Counted from the first letter of the stretch, positions 48,674-60,000 are shown. The stretch: DNA of 64,000 bases from Spirochaetia bacterium UBA2205 (GCA_002328585.1 DCUV01000014.1:1-64000); one strand, 5' to 3'. Program-made: numbers and translations. Notes: generated from the sequence alone by a model not told the origin.

Positions 48674-51106
48674 ATGATACCAAAAGAAACAATATATAAT
48701 CTGCTTACCACTGTGTCAAAACCGGCGCGATATGCTGGTGGTGAATGGAATGAAATTGTAAAGCCTCATGCTCGGGTAAAAGTGGGATTGTGTTTTCCCG
48801 ACCTCTATGAGGTTGGCATGTCCAACAATGGCATTCAGATTTTGTACCATGCCATCAACGCAATGCAACACGCCGCAGCGGAACGTGTCTTTGCCGTTGA
48901 ACATGATTTTGAAAACCAGTTGAGGCAGTCACATATTCCTCTTTACACGCTGGAAACCTATACGCCGCTGTGTGCGCTTGACATGCTTGGTTTTAATGCG
49001 GCATGTGAACTTTTGTACACCAATATTTTACAGGTCATTGATTTAGGCACTATCCCTTTGTATGCAAGGGATAGGGGCGATAGTTATCCTTTAATCATTA
49101 TTGGCGGCGAGGCAATGAGCAACCCTGCACCGGTTCTGCCTTTTGCTGATGCAATATTTGTTGGTGATGGTGAAGAGGCAATTACCCGGATTGCGCAGGT
49201 GCTTATTGAAAAAAAAGATAAACAGTTATTGAAGGATGAGGTGTTGACAAAGATTGCTGCGATTGAAGGCGTACTGGTAAGCCGCGATGTTGAGTATGGA
49301 TATACAGGCAATGCCCTTACTGCAATAAAAGCGCCAGCGGTATATAAGTGTGTGGAACGGCGTTTCCAGGATTATGAGGTAACACGCCCTGTAGTGCCTT
49401 CAATTCGCAGCGTGCAGGATAGGGTATCCGTTCAGCTTGACAGGGGATGTAAAAATTTGTGCAAATTTTGTCATGCTGGTTACTGGGAATTGCCCTATCG
49501 TAAGGTTGAGGTAAGCAGGGTTGCGCAGGCTATTGTTACAACACTACAGTCAACCGGTTTTAATGATGTATCGCTGTTTTCGCTGAGTGTGGGTGATTAT
49601 ACCGATATTGTTAGCCTGCTCAATATCATTGTGCCAGAACTCATTGAGCAGGGTGTTAGTATATCGTTACCGTCACTGCGTGTTGATATGCAATCCATTG
49701 CTATCATTGAATCAATTTCAGATTTAAAAAAGACAGCGCTCACCTTTGCTGTTGAATCAGCATCGGATGTTTTGCGCTATCGTGCTTACAAACGGCTTAC
49801 CATAGAAGAGATAATGAACATCATTACAGAGCTGTCACGGCGCGGATGGCAGCGTATAAAACTTTATTTTATGATAGGGCTGCCGGGATGTGACAATACC
49901 GACGAAGCGGCAGCTATCATTGCATTTATGAAACAAGCCTGTTCCATTGACAAAAGAATGCGCTATAATGTAACTATCTCCCCATTTGTGCCAAAAGCTC
50001 ATACTCCATTTCAGTATGAAAAACAGTATGATGAGCACTACTGCCTTGAGGTTGTTAATACCCTTAAACGTAATGTGCCAAAAAATGTCACGATTAAAAA
50101 TCACGATGTGTATGCATCGCTCATTGAAGGTGTTTTAGCACGGGGCGACAGTATGCTTGCCGATGCCATTGTTGGCGCATACAATGCTGGTGCTCGTCTT
50201 GATTTGTGGGGGGAGCACTTTGATTTTACTCTGTGGGATAATGCTTTACAAACAAGCTGTGGCAATTGGCGGCGCTATTTAAATAAGCGGTCAGATCATG
50301 AGCTTTTACCCTGGAGTATGATACACACGCGCTATGAAAGGTTAATAGAAAAAAAGAAAGACTGTACGTGGGATGGCAGGGGACTGCCCCATGGGTTTAA
50401 AGATGAGATTATTAACAGGGAAGCGTTTGCAAACGCTGCACAGCAATTTACTAAGCGTTATGCAATGGCAGACACATTACGTATTCATTATGCAAAAAAA
50501 GGAAGAGCCCGTTTTATTGGACATATTGATACCATGGAAATTGTAAAGCGAGCGTTGCGTATGGCACATATTCCTGTTGCGTATACACGGGGGTACAACA
50601 AGCACGAACGGTTAATAACAGGACCGGCGCTCCCGTTAGGGTATGAAAGTTATTCTGAGTTTGTTGATATACACTTATATGAAAATTGTAGTGCAATGAG
50701 CTTGCAGAAGTTACAGGTATCCTTTCCTGAAGGATTTGAAGTTGTCAATCTATATCACCACGATGCATCAACGCTGCCGCTTAAACACATTGTCTTTGCT
50801 GAATACCTGCTACAGTTTACCGATAACTATCGGTTTACCTTGTTTATCAACCGTTTGGAAAGCAAAAACGACATTGTAAAAACAACAAAAAAAGGATTGA
50901 TGAATTTGCGCTTTGATGATGCAATAGCCAGTGTTATTGTTGCTGATAGCAGTATAAAGCTTATCATGGCGCTGGGTGAGCATGCAATACGTCCTGATAC
51001 GCTTGTTGCTGATTGGTGTGGTGTACACAATCCGTTAACTATTGCTGCAATTACAAAGGTTGCATCGTATTATTTGCACAATGATGAATTAAAAAAATTT
51101 CATTAA
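48674..51106 (+). CDS. B12-binding-type radical SAM protein fused to DUF2344
   Basis: The 810-residue protein joins two parts that are often neighbours in other genomes. The first (1-600) is a radical SAM enzyme of the TIGR03960 type: VGLCFPDLYEVGMSNNGIQIL at the front (B12-binding-like), and the cluster motif LDRGCKNLCKFCHAGYWE. The second (about 605-810) is DUF2344: LRIHYAKKGRARFIGHIDTMEIVKRALRMAHIPVAYTRGYNKHERL. The pair is widespread, often beside ribonuclease G and ribosomal protein L21 genes, and is suspected to act in RNA or ribosomal protein modification; the substrate is unknown. Confidence 0.88.
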   Translation: MIPKETIYNLLTTVSKPARYAGGEWNEIVKPHARVKVGLCFPDLYEVGMSNNGIQILYHAINAMQHAAAERVFAVEHDFENQLRQSHIPLYTLETYTPLCALDMLGFNAACELLYTNILQVIDLGTIPLYARDRGDSYPLIIIGGEAMSNPAPVLPFADAIFVGDGEEAITRIAQVLIEKKDKQLLKDEVLTKIAAIEGVLVSRDVEYGYTGNALTAIKAPAVYKCVERRFQDYEVTRPVVPSIRSVQDRVSVQLDRGCKNLCKFCHAGYWELPYRKVEVSRVAQAIVTTLQSTGFNDVSLFSLSVGDYTDIVSLLNIIVPELIEQGVSISLPSLRVDMQSIAIIESISDLKKTALTFAVESASDVLRYRAYKRLTIEEIMNIITELSRRGWQRIKLYFMIGLPGCDNTDEAAAIIAFMKQACSIDKRMRYNVTISPFVPKAHTPFQYEKQYDEHYCLEVVNTLKRNVPKNVTIKNHDVYASLIEGVLARGDSMLADAIVGAYNAGARLDLWGEHFDFTLWDNALQTSCGNWRRYLNKRSDHELLPWSMIHTRYERLIEKKKDCTWDGRGLPHGFKDEIINREAFANAAQQFTKRYAMADTLRIHYAKKGRARFIGHIDTMEIVKRALRMAHIPVAYTRGYNKHERLITGPALPLGYESYSEFVDIHLYENCSAMSLQKLQVSFPEGFEVVNLYHHDASTLPLKHIVFAEYLLQFTDNYRFTLFINRLESKNDIVKTTKKGLMNLRFDDAIASVIVADSSIKLIMALGEHAIRPDTLVADWCGVHNPLTIAAITKVASYYLHNDELKKFH

Positions 51107-51121
51107 TATACGAGGTATGCT

Positions 51122-51886
51122 ATGGGTTCGCTTTCATACAACTTAGACGGGAAGGTAGCTATTGTTACCGGTGGTACACGAGGCATTGGATTGGCTATTG
51201 CGCAGGAGTTGCTTAACCAACATGCAAAGGTAGTCATCTGTGCACGTAAACAGGAAGGACTTGACAGGGTAAAGGAGATGCTTAAAGCAGGCGACAACCT
51301 TTTAACCTGTGTTGCACATATCGCAAAAGAAGACGATGTTAACGCACTGGTTGATGCCGCAGTACAAAAATATTCCGCTGTTGATATTTTAATTAATAAC
51401 GTAGGGATGAACCTTATGACTGGTAGCCTTGTTGATGTTGAGCTTTCTGCATGGCAGAAGATTATTGATTCAAACCTTACCGGTACATTTCTTGTTTCAA
51501 AAAAGGTTGGGGCAATTATGAGGCAACAGAAACGCGGAAAAATAGTCAGTATCTCTTCAGTTGCCGGCAGGCTTGCGTCACCGGGAATGAATGTGTACGG
51601 CATTGCAAAAGCCGGTGTTGAGATGATGACAAAAAATTTAGCAGTGGAACTTGCTCCCTTTAATGTTCAGGTAAATGCGGTTGCTCCTGGTATGGTGCGT
51701 ACCGATTTTAGCAAGCCATTCTGGTCAAATGAAGCAATTCACGATATGGTGGTTAAAAATATTCCCATGGGAAGGATTGCCGAAATTGATGAGGTGGTAC
51801 ATCCGGTTTTGTTTTTAGCATCTGATGGTGCACGCTATATCACCGGTCAAACTATTGTGATTGATGGCGGAGCTTCAATACTATAG
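51122..51886 (+). CDS. Short-chain dehydrogenase/reductase (FabG-like)
   Basis: The 254-residue NAD(P)-dependent oxidoreductase shows the nucleotide motif IVTGGTRGIGLAIAQ, the NNVG motif in ILINNVGMNL, catalytic Ser in KIVSISSVAGR, and YxxxK in NVYGIAKAG. The ending GARYITGQTIVIDGGASIL is typical. SDR enzymes of this type reduce 3-oxoacyl groups or oxidise alcohols; the substrate is unknown. It follows the radical SAM gene by 15 bases and faces the convergent gene at 51887. Confidence 0.9.
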   Translation: MGSLSYNLDGKVAIVTGGTRGIGLAIAQELLNQHAKVVICARKQEGLDRVKEMLKAGDNLLTCVAHIAKEDDVNALVDAAVQKYSAVDILINNVGMNLMTGSLVDVELSAWQKIIDSNLTGTFLVSKKVGAIMRQQKRGKIVSISSVAGRLASPGMNVYGIAKAGVEMMTKNLAVELAPFNVQVNAVAPGMVRTDFSKPFWSNEAIHDMVVKNIPMGRIAEIDEVVHPVLFLASDGARYITGQTIVIDGGASIL

Positions 51887-53551
51887 TCATGCAATATAGA
51901 GTATGGTATCCTGATGTAACTTGATTGCATAATGATGATCTGTCATGTGCCATTGCCGGAAGGTTTTGCTTTCAGCAATAAAAATCTGTGCATGTTTTAC
52001 CGTGCTTAATGGTATACGCTTCCCATCAAGCAACAGCTCATTCTTTGCTATTTTATGATTATTAATGATTATTTCCCTGATAATGTTGGGATTGGTTTTG
52101 CTGCGTATACATGCCGGCACCCATTTGCTATTTGCTTGTATAAACCAATCCCATCGCAAGCAGTCTATTGCAAGTTCCTCTACATGGGGATAATCCTCCT
52201 TAATAAAGCTAATAACCATAATTGCTATTGACTCCCAATCTTTTGCAAACAACACAAACTTTTTTTTATAAAAAAATTGCGCAATCATCTCAAAGCTTTT
52301 AAAACTATCGCCGTCAGTTATAAAATTATTGAGCATCATCCATGTAGTTTTGAAATGATGGTTATAAAAACTGTCAACCACACGTTCAATGCAATGGAGA
52401 GCTTGCATCTTATGGCTTGAAATCCACTTATTCTTAATAACGGTATAGGGCGCTTCAGCATCATGCTCAATACCAAATTCATTTTTTTGTGATGCAATCT
52501 TTGTTCCGGGTAAAATTTTTAAAAATCCCATCTGAAAATAATGGGGCTTTAATCCAATTATTTCATTAAAGCTTTCTTTTATTGCCTCAATGTCTTCATA
52601 TGGCAACCCACATATCATATCCACATGCATGTGTATAGTGTTTAGTTCAATAAGTTTTGCTATATTTTTTTTTGCTCTTTCCCAGTTCATCTTTCGGTTT
52701 ATGCTGCTCAGCGTTTTTGGGTGAATGGACTGGATGCCAATCTCAAATTGAAAATAGTTTTTTGGTACCTGCTGTAACAATGTAAAATCTTCATCAAACA
52801 GCAAATCAGGGTGTATTTCAAAATGGAAATGGGTTTGGTTATTGTTGTGCGATAGTAAATAGTAAAAAATTGATCGAGCATGGGTGGGATTGCAATTAAA
52901 TGTTCTATCAACAAACTTCACCATCCTGACTTTTTGCTGTAGAAAAATGTCAAGCTCATGATACACCTTTTGTAATTCTCTGAACTGTATTGGTTGATCC
53001 TCCCTTGAAGAGAGGCAATAGCTGCACGCATAAGGGCAACCCCTGCTTGATTCATAGTATATAAAACGGGAGGCTAAATTGTTAATATCACTTTCAGAAT
53101 AGGGGAAGGGAATTTCATTAAGATGGTAGTTTGGTAATGATAGAGTTTTTTTGTCTAAAAGGAATTGCTTTTGTGCAGCATACTCAAATGATCGTTCACC
53201 TGCTCCCTGTATGATAGTTGTTATAAATGGGAATTGCTTCAGCCATTCATCGGCGGCGTAGCTTACTTCAGGTCCACCCAATATTATTGTGCAGTTGGGC
53301 AATGCTGTATGTATCAATGGAAGCAATTTTTTTATGTAAGATGTATTCCATATATACACTGATAGGCACAATACATCCGGATTAATAGTAACTATCGCAT
53401 CGCGTGTGTCATCAACAGGTTGATTGATGGTTGCTTCATGAAGGCGTACCGTATAATTGAGGGGTTGTAGAATTTGTTTCAGATAGTAGAGAGAGAGCGA
53501 TGAATGGATATACCGAGCGTTAACACCAAGGAGTAAAATGGTTAAATTCAT
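51887..53551 (-). CDS. B12-binding-domain radical SAM protein (DUF4080 type)
   Basis: The 554-residue protein has a cobalamin-binding-like N terminus (LLLGVNARYIHSSLSLYYLKQIL ... LSVYIWNTSYIKKLLPLI ... CTIILGGPEVS), a radical SAM core with SRGCPYACSYCLSSRED, and a C-terminal DUF4080-like domain (RPF from about 400). Such enzymes carry out methylations or other radical reactions; the substrate is unknown. One dispersed motif lies within it at 53388-53398. It stops one base past the stop of the convergent SDR gene. Confidence 0.85.
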   Translation of the reverse strand: MNLTILLLGVNARYIHSSLSLYYLKQILQPLNYTVRLHEATINQPVDDTRDAIVTINPDVLCLSVYIWNTSYIKKLLPLIHTALPNCTIILGGPEVSYAADEWLKQFPFITTIIQGAGERSFEYAAQKQFLLDKKTLSLPNYHLNEIPFPYSESDINNLASRFIYYESSRGCPYACSYCLSSREDQPIQFRELQKVYHELDIFLQQKVRMVKFVDRTFNCNPTHARSIFYYLLSHNNNQTHFHFEIHPDLLFDEDFTLLQQVPKNYFQFEIGIQSIHPKTLSSINRKMNWERAKKNIAKLIELNTIHMHVDMICGLPYEDIEAIKESFNEIIGLKPHYFQMGFLKILPGTKIASQKNEFGIEHDAEAPYTVIKNKWISSHKMQALHCIERVVDSFYNHHFKTTWMMLNNFITDGDSFKSFEMIAQFFYKKKFVLFAKDWESIAIMVISFIKEDYPHVEELAIDCLRWDWFIQANSKWVPACIRSKTNPNIIREIIINNHKIAKNELLLDGKRIPLSTVKHAQIFIAESKTFRQWHMTDHHYAIKLHQDTILYIA

Positions 53552-53570
53552 ACAATACAGTATAATTTAG

Positions 53571-53609
53571 TAAAGAAAATCCCGGTGTTGTCACCAGGAT
53601 TTTCTTTTG
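53571..53609 (-). terminator. Predicted terminator after the inositol-phosphate synthase gene
   Basis: AAAGAAAATCC and GGATTTTCTTTT pair around an inner GGTG/CACC stem, giving a long hairpin between 53571 and 53609. On the minus strand it comes 11 bases after the stop at 53620 and ends in TTTTCTTTA. Confidence 0.7.
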
Positions 53610-53619
53610 TATTATTATA

Positions 53620-54939
53620 TCAGTCATACGATTCTGAACCCAGATAGGTAACCGGCGGAACATCCATAAGCCATCGCAGGGTATTCTTTAATTTCATAAG
53701 CTGTACAAACAGGTCATGGATTGGTTCTTCGCCAGGCTCAAACATGGGGCTTTTCCAGTAAAATGATAGCCACTCCTGGATGCCATACATGGATGCACGC
53801 TGCGCCAGGTCAAAGAATAGCACAAGGTCAAGTACAACCGGTGCAGCCAGAATAGAATCGCGGCATAAAAAGTTAACCTTGATCTGCATGGGGTAATCCA
53901 ACCATCCGCGGATATCAATATTGTCCCAGCTTTCTTTATTGTCACGACGTGGAGGATAGTAATTAATGCGAACAACATGATAGTAGCCGTCGTACAATGC
54001 CGGATATTCATCAGGCTGGAATATATTATCAAGAACCGAAAGCTTGCTAACCTCTTTAGTTTTGAATGATTCAGGATCGTCCAGTACCTCGCCATCACGG
54101 TTTCCTAAAATATTTGTTGAATACCAGCCGTCAACGCCAATCATCCTTGCCTTTAAACCAGGGGCAATAATTGTTTTCATTAAAGTCTGCCCTGTTTTGA
54201 AATCCCTTCCGCCCATAGGCACCTTGTTTTTCTCGGCAAGCTGCCGTAAGGCAGGAATTTCATTGCAGAGGTTTGGAGCACCGTTTGCAAAAGGAATACC
54301 TAAATCCAGCGCTGCATACGCGTATATCATGCTTGGGGCAATAGACTTATTATTTTCTTTCAGCGCTTTTTCAAAATTTTCGATGGTATCATGAACGCCT
54401 GGTTTCATTTCCTGATAAATCTCGGTACTGGCACACCATACCATAACAACCCGAGATAAGTTTTTTTCTTTTTTAAAGTTAAGGATATCTTCTTTAACCA
54501 TCTGTGCTAATTCCCAATGGGAAGGAGCCTTTTTAGTCCACGTGCCATGGAGTTTTTTAACATATTCATTAAAGAAAACGGCTTTCCACGGCTTTACTTT
54601 CGATAGTTCATCTTTAATGGGTTCAAGGTCTTCCTTTTGCACTACACCAGCATTGATAGCTGCTTCATATGCATTATCTTCAAAAATGTCCCATCCAGCA
54701 AATTCAATATCCTGTAAATTGGCAAGTGGAACAAAATCTTTAATGGGAACATAGTGGGCATCATCACCTTTGCCTATCTTTAATTTTCCCATCATTGAAA
54801 CAGAACCCTTGGGTAATTTTAATCCTTTGCGGATAAGCATTACGCCTGCAATAAAAGTGGTGCTGACAGCACCAAGCCCGGGTATAACAACCCCTAATTT
54901 ACCTTCAGCTTTTTGAATCTCGGTATTTTTAAGTGTCAA
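53620..54939 (-). CDS. ino1: Inositol-3-phosphate synthase
   Basis: The enzyme cyclises glucose-6-phosphate to myo-inositol-3-phosphate with NAD+. The 439-residue product shows the Rossmann start KLGVVIPGLGAVSTTFIAGV, VVMVWCASTEIY, PFANGAPNLCNEIPALRQLAEKNKVPMGGRDFKTGQTLMKTIIAPG, and GWYSTNILGNRDGEVLDDP. This is the eukaryote- and Bacteroidetes-like long form. The product may feed phosphatidylinositol lipids or inositol-based solutes. A frame to 55020 starts with an unrelated phenylalanine-rich stretch; I favour the TTG at 54939 preceded by GCGAGG. Confidence 0.9.
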   Translation of the reverse strand: MTLKNTEIQKAEGKLGVVIPGLGAVSTTFIAGVMLIRKGLKLPKGSVSMMGKLKIGKGDDAHYVPIKDFVPLANLQDIEFAGWDIFEDNAYEAAINAGVVQKEDLEPIKDELSKVKPWKAVFFNEYVKKLHGTWTKKAPSHWELAQMVKEDILNFKKEKNLSRVVMVWCASTEIYQEMKPGVHDTIENFEKALKENNKSIAPSMIYAYAALDLGIPFANGAPNLCNEIPALRQLAEKNKVPMGGRDFKTGQTLMKTIIAPGLKARMIGVDGWYSTNILGNRDGEVLDDPESFKTKEVSKLSVLDNIFQPDEYPALYDGYYHVVRINYYPPRRDNKESWDNIDIRGWLDYPMQIKVNFLCRDSILAAPVVLDLVLFFDLAQRASMYGIQEWLSFYWKSPMFEPGEEPIHDLFVQLMKLKNTLRWLMDVPPVTYLGSESYD

Positions 54940-55227
54940 GGTACGCCTCGCTTTTAATTTAAAAAATTTATGTAAAAAAAATAGCACCCTGCAATAGAAT
55001 AAAAAAAACGTGCTATTCATTACAAATTACTAAACATAACTATCATATCCATAGTCAAGAAATTTATCGAAAAAAAGGCAGATTATTAATAACAATAAAA
55101 CAATAATCCCAGATGGTTGGTAATATATTTTTTTGCCATTAAACAAACATTATTGTAAATGTCAATAGAAAAAATGACAAGATGTTTGAAAAGTAATGCA
55201 AATTCACGATAAATAAAACAGTAGTAA

Positions 55228-56676
55228 CTATCGTTTACCTCCTAATAGTGAACCTAATATCCCCCTTACTATCTGCCGTCCAACAGAGCTTCCTATTGAA
55301 CGAGCTGCACTTTTCATCATAGCTTCAACTACGGTATCACTTTTTCTACCAGCTTTTTGTTCAGGGATATCTTCCTTCTCATGAGTAGCTTCAACAACTT
55401 TTTGTGCACGAGTTTTTAACATTTCATAAGCTGATTCTCTGTCTATTGTTTTATCATAAATGCCCTTAACCGGTGATGAATCAATAATTTCATTTCGTTC
55501 TTGCGGCGTAATGGGCCCAATCTGTCCTTTTGGCGGTACAATGAATGCACGTTCTACAATCTCTGGTTTACCATCTTCGTCCAGAAATGACACTAATGCT
55601 TCGCCAACCTCTAATTCAACAATTACTTTTTCAACATCTAATTTTGAATTTTCCCTGAATGTTTGGGCTATTGCTTTCACTGCTTTCTGATCGTTGGGAG
55701 TAAAAGCACGTAAAGCATGCTGCACCCTGTTGCCTAATTGACCTAATACAGTTTGGGGTATGTCTGCAGGATTTTGAGTAATGAAATATACACCAACACC
55801 CTTTGAACGTATTAAACGAACTACCTGCTCAATTTTTTCCAGTAAAGCTTTGGGTGCATCGTTAAAAAGCAGATGTGCTTCATCAAAGAAAAAGGCAATC
55901 TTTGGTTTATCCAGATCACCAACTTCAGGTAAAATTTCAAAAAGTTCTGATAAAAGCCATAGTAAAAACGTAGCATAGAGCTTTGGAGAGTTTATAAGCG
56001 ATTCAGCAGCAAGAATATTTACATAGCCCCGTCCTTTTTCATCAGTCTGAATAAAATCTTCAATGTTTAATGCAGGTTCACCAAAAAAAATTTCAGCTCC
56101 CTGATTTTGCAGTTCTAAGATACTACGCTGTATAGCTCCAATGCTTGCAGTGGATACTCGTCCATACTCTGTATTAAATTCTGAAGCATTATCGCCAACA
56201 AATTGTATCATGGATCGTAAATCTTTGATATCCAGAATAGGCAATCCATTATCATCAGCAATTTTAAATATTACATTGAGCGTTCCGGTTTGCGTCTCGT
56301 TAAGATTCAAGATACGGCTTAAAAGGAGCGGTCCCATATCAGTAACAGTGGTACGAATAGGATGTCCTGATTTCCCAAACAAATCCCAGAAAACAACAGG
56401 GAATCCTTGAAAAGTATGATTATCAATCTTAAGCTTTTTAAGGCGTTGTGCAAGTTTATCATTTTGCTTCCCTGGCTTACTTATTCCCGACAGATCACCT
56501 TTTACATCTGCCATAAACACCGGGATGCCAGCTAAACTAAAATTTTCGGCTATAACCTGTAAAGTAACCGTTTTACCGGTACCGGTTGCACCAGCAATTA
56601 ATCCGTGTCGGTTTGCCATATGTGGAATGATAAAAAGGTCTTTTTCACCTTTAGCAATGAGTAGTGGTGCATTCAT
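55228..56676 (-). CDS. HerA-like ATPase (DUF853, YjgR family)
   Basis: The 482-residue ATPase has Walker A in HGLIAGATGTGKTVTLQVIAE, Walker B in IAFFFDEAHLLFNDAPKALLEKIEQVVRLIRSKGVGVYFITQNPADIP, and an arginine region VLGQLGNRVQHALRAFTPNDQKAVKAIAQTF. It belongs to the DUF853/YjgR family related to HerA translocases, which may move or process DNA, although no NurA nuclease is here. The C terminus is a glycine-rich tail (ARSIGSSVGRQIVRGILGSLLG). The ATG at 56676 has GGAGG upstream; a longer frame is not supported. Confidence 0.88.
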   Translation of the reverse strand: MNAPLLIAKGEKDLFIIPHMANRHGLIAGATGTGKTVTLQVIAENFSLAGIPVFMADVKGDLSGISKPGKQNDKLAQRLKKLKIDNHTFQGFPVVFWDLFGKSGHPIRTTVTDMGPLLLSRILNLNETQTGTLNVIFKIADDNGLPILDIKDLRSMIQFVGDNASEFNTEYGRVSTASIGAIQRSILELQNQGAEIFFGEPALNIEDFIQTDEKGRGYVNILAAESLINSPKLYATFLLWLLSELFEILPEVGDLDKPKIAFFFDEAHLLFNDAPKALLEKIEQVVRLIRSKGVGVYFITQNPADIPQTVLGQLGNRVQHALRAFTPNDQKAVKAIAQTFRENSKLDVEKVIVELEVGEALVSFLDEDGKPEIVERAFIVPPKGQIGPITPQERNEIIDSSPVKGIYDKTIDRESAYEMLKTRAQKVVEATHEKEDIPEQKAGRKSDTVVEAMMKSAARSIGSSVGRQIVRGILGSLLGGKR

Positions 56677-57044
56677 TTCTTTCCTCCAATATGTCTGTAT
56701 CATTGTTTGTAGTATTACCTGTTTGATAGTTACTGTCAATTCTATTTTGCTGTTTTACATATCATAGGCTGTATTAATTAAATTTTGAGTGTGCCCCTGC
56801 TGGCACAAATATTGGAAAGGTAATATAAGCCTTCATTTTTATATTCATACTTTCTTTTGTATGGCGTCAAAAGTTTAATCATTTCGTAAGGGGATATTTA
56901 TGCGCTAAATATCCCCTTGCCAACCCCTAAAGCGCACCTCAAACGGCGGTGTGCCTTATTTCTGAGGGGTCAGAGCCTTGTTACTTCCACCCTTCGTTTA
57001 AGAGGGGAGTACATCTTCACCTCAATACCCTTTTTTATACAGAT
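56677..57044. repeat. Intergenic region with GGGGTCAGAGCC and related repeats
   Basis: This 368-base gap carries GGGGTCAGAGCC at 56966-56977, followed by a CCCTTCGTTTAAGAGGGG stretch (56989-57007), as in the cluster at 57-640. It also has a CATACTTTCTTTTGT segment (about 56846) like the hairpin arm at 208. The repeat block AAGGGGATATTTATGCGC (56898) / GCGCTAAATATCCCCTT (56913) forms a palindrome. No gene seen. The dispersed motif occurs near 56726 as GATAGTTACTG. Confidence 0.65.
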
Positions 57045-60000
57045 TTACGACATCTCTGAATGATACTCTTGTAATGATTTTGGTGTTTCTTCACCATATT
57101 GTTTGATCATTTCAATACCTCGGACTGCTGCTCTTGCTGCTGCAATGGTGGTGATATATGGAATTTTATATTTTATTGCAGCTTTACGGATGTATGAATC
57201 ATCCACTTCGCTTATCCGGCCAAATGGTGTGTTGATGATGAGGTTAATTTCTTTGTTCTTAATCCTGTCAACAACATCCGGTCTTCCCTCGTTGAGTTTA
57301 AAAACCATCTGTGCTGGTATTCCGTGTTCATCAAGATACTTTGATGTGCCTTCAGTTGCAATTATTGTAAATCCCAATGAATGAAATTTTTTTGCAACTT
57401 CAAGAGCACCTTCACGATCTTTGCGATTTACTGTAATGAGTATATTGCCCTCTAAAGGCAATCGCCATCCTGCAGCATCCTGTGCTTTAAAATATGCAAC
57501 GCCAAAGCTATTGGCTATGCCAAGCACCTCCCCGGTAGAACGCATCTCGGGTCCTAAAACAGGGTCAACTTCAGGGAACATATTAAATGGAAAAACTGCT
57601 TCTTTAACGCCAAAGTGTTTAATCTTCTTTTTAACTGCTAAATCGGGAGATAGCTTGCTGCCAAGCATTAACTTTGTAGCAATTTTTGCCATTGGTATGC
57701 CACATACTTTTGAAACAAGTGGCACCGTACGTGATGCCCTTGGATTTGCTTCAAGGATATATACGGTATCATTTACAATAGCATACTGTATATTTAAAAG
57801 CCCTATAACGTTAAGTTCAAGTGCAAGCATTTTTGTATATTTTTCAATAGTTTCAATATGTTCTTTTTTAATGTTATCGGGAGGGATAGCACATGCTGAA
57901 TCTCCGGAATGAACACCTGCAAGCTCAATATGTTCCATCACCGAAGGGACAAAAACATTTTCACCATCACAGATGGCATCAGCTTCACACTCTATAGCAT
58001 CAACAAGAAAACGGTCGATCAAAATTGGCCTCTCAGGGGTTACTTCCACCGCAGCTTTTACGTATTGTTTAAGCATCTCTTCATCATATATTATTTCCAT
58101 TGCCCTGCCACCCAGTACGTATGAAGGGCGTACCATAAGAGGGTATCCTATTCGGTTGGCAATCATTAAAGCTTCTTCAAGCGATGATGCCATCCCCGAT
58201 TCAGGCTGCGGGATGTTTAATTTTGTAATGACTTTTCTAAAGCGATCACGGTCTTCGGCTAAATCAATAGAATCAACAGAAGTTCCTAAAATTTTTACCC
58301 CTGATTTGACCAGTTCACCTGCAATATTAAGCGGGGTCTGACCGCCAAACTGTACAATGACACCTTCAGGTTTTTCTTTTTCATAGATGCTCAGTACGTC
58401 TTCTACTGTCAGTGGTTCAAAATACAGCTTGTCAGCTGTATCATAATCGGTGGATACCGTTTCGGGATTGCAGTTGATAATGATTGCTTCATATCCAGCT
58501 TCTTTTATAGCAAAAGCTGCATGAACGCAACAGTAATCAAATTCAATGCCCTGACCAATTCTGTTAGGGCCTCCTCCCAGAACTATTATTTTTTTGCGAT
58601 GTGATACAGATACTCTATCAGGTGCATTGTATGTGGAATAATAGTAAGCAGCATCTTCTACACCACTTACCGGCACAGGTTCCCATCGCTCAACAACTCC
58701 CAGTGATATTCTTTGTTTGCGGATTGCATCTTCAGGAAGTCCAAGAATCTTTGAAAGATATTTATCTGAAAATCCCCACTCCTTTGCAGTTTTTAAAAGA
58801 GAGTCAGGAAGTGATTTTTTTGCAAATGTGAGCATTTCATTTTCTAAATCAACAAGCTCTTTCATTTGTTGTATAAAATATTCTTTTATATGGGTGCGTT
58901 CTTTTAAAAGTGTAATATCGGCACCTTTTCGCAAGGCTTCATACATGATGAAGTGCCGTTCGCTTGACGGTGTACTTAGCAGGCGCATAAGTTCTTCCAG
59001 CGGAAGATTATGGAAATCTTTAGCAAAGCCTAATCCATGCCGGCCAATCTCTAAGGAACGTATTGCCTTCTGAAAAGCCTCCTTATAATTTTTTCCTATA
59101 CTCATGACCTCGCCAACCGAACGCATCTGTGTGCCAAGCTTATCCTCAACACCCTTAAATTTTTCAAAACCCCAGCGGGCAAATTTTACTACTATATAAT
59201 CACCTGATGGTGTATACGTATCAAGAGTACCATCCCGCCAGTAAGGGATTTCATCCAGAGTTAATCCAGCAGCAAGTAGTGATGATACAAATGCAATGGG
59301 AAATCCCGTTGCTTTTGATGCCAATGCAGACGAGCGTGAGGTTCTGGGATTAATCTCAATAACAACTATCCTGCCAGTTTTGGGATCATGAGCAAACTGG
59401 ATATTGGTACCCCCAATTACTTTGATTGCTTCAACAATCCGGTATGCATAGTGTTGCAAACGCTTTTGCGTTTCGGGGCTTATGGTAAGCATGGGCGCTG
59501 TACAAAATGAATCACCGGTGTGGATACCCATTGCATCAACGTTTTCTATAAAGCAAACTGTTATCATTTGATTTTTGGCATCCCGTACAACCTCTAATTC
59601 AAGTTCCTCCCAGCCCATGACCGATTCCTCAACCAGCACCTGACCAATCATGCTTGCCGATAGTCCTCGTGAAACAATAACTTCAAGGTCTTCCATGTTA
59701 TAAACATGACCGCCGCCAGTTCCTCCAAGAGTATAGGCAGGGCGTATGACAAGGGGGAAGCCTAATTTTTCAGCTATTTTTTTTGCCTCTTCAACACTGT
59801 ATGCAGGTTCGCTTGCAGGCATTGCAATCTCAAGCTGATGCATGGTATTTTTAAAAGAAATGCGGTCTTCACCGCGTTCTATTGCATCAATGTCAACACC
59901 AATAATTCTGACCCCATGTTTTTCTAAAACACCTGCTTTATATAACGAAGAGGACAGATTCAATCCCGTCTGTCCTCCTAAATTTGGCAATAATGCATCA

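Noticed and set aside
54940..55020. Longer N terminus of inositol-3-phosphate synthase
   Set aside because: The added 27 residues are Phe/Leu-rich and unrelated to the family; the TTG at 54939 has an acceptable ribosome site.
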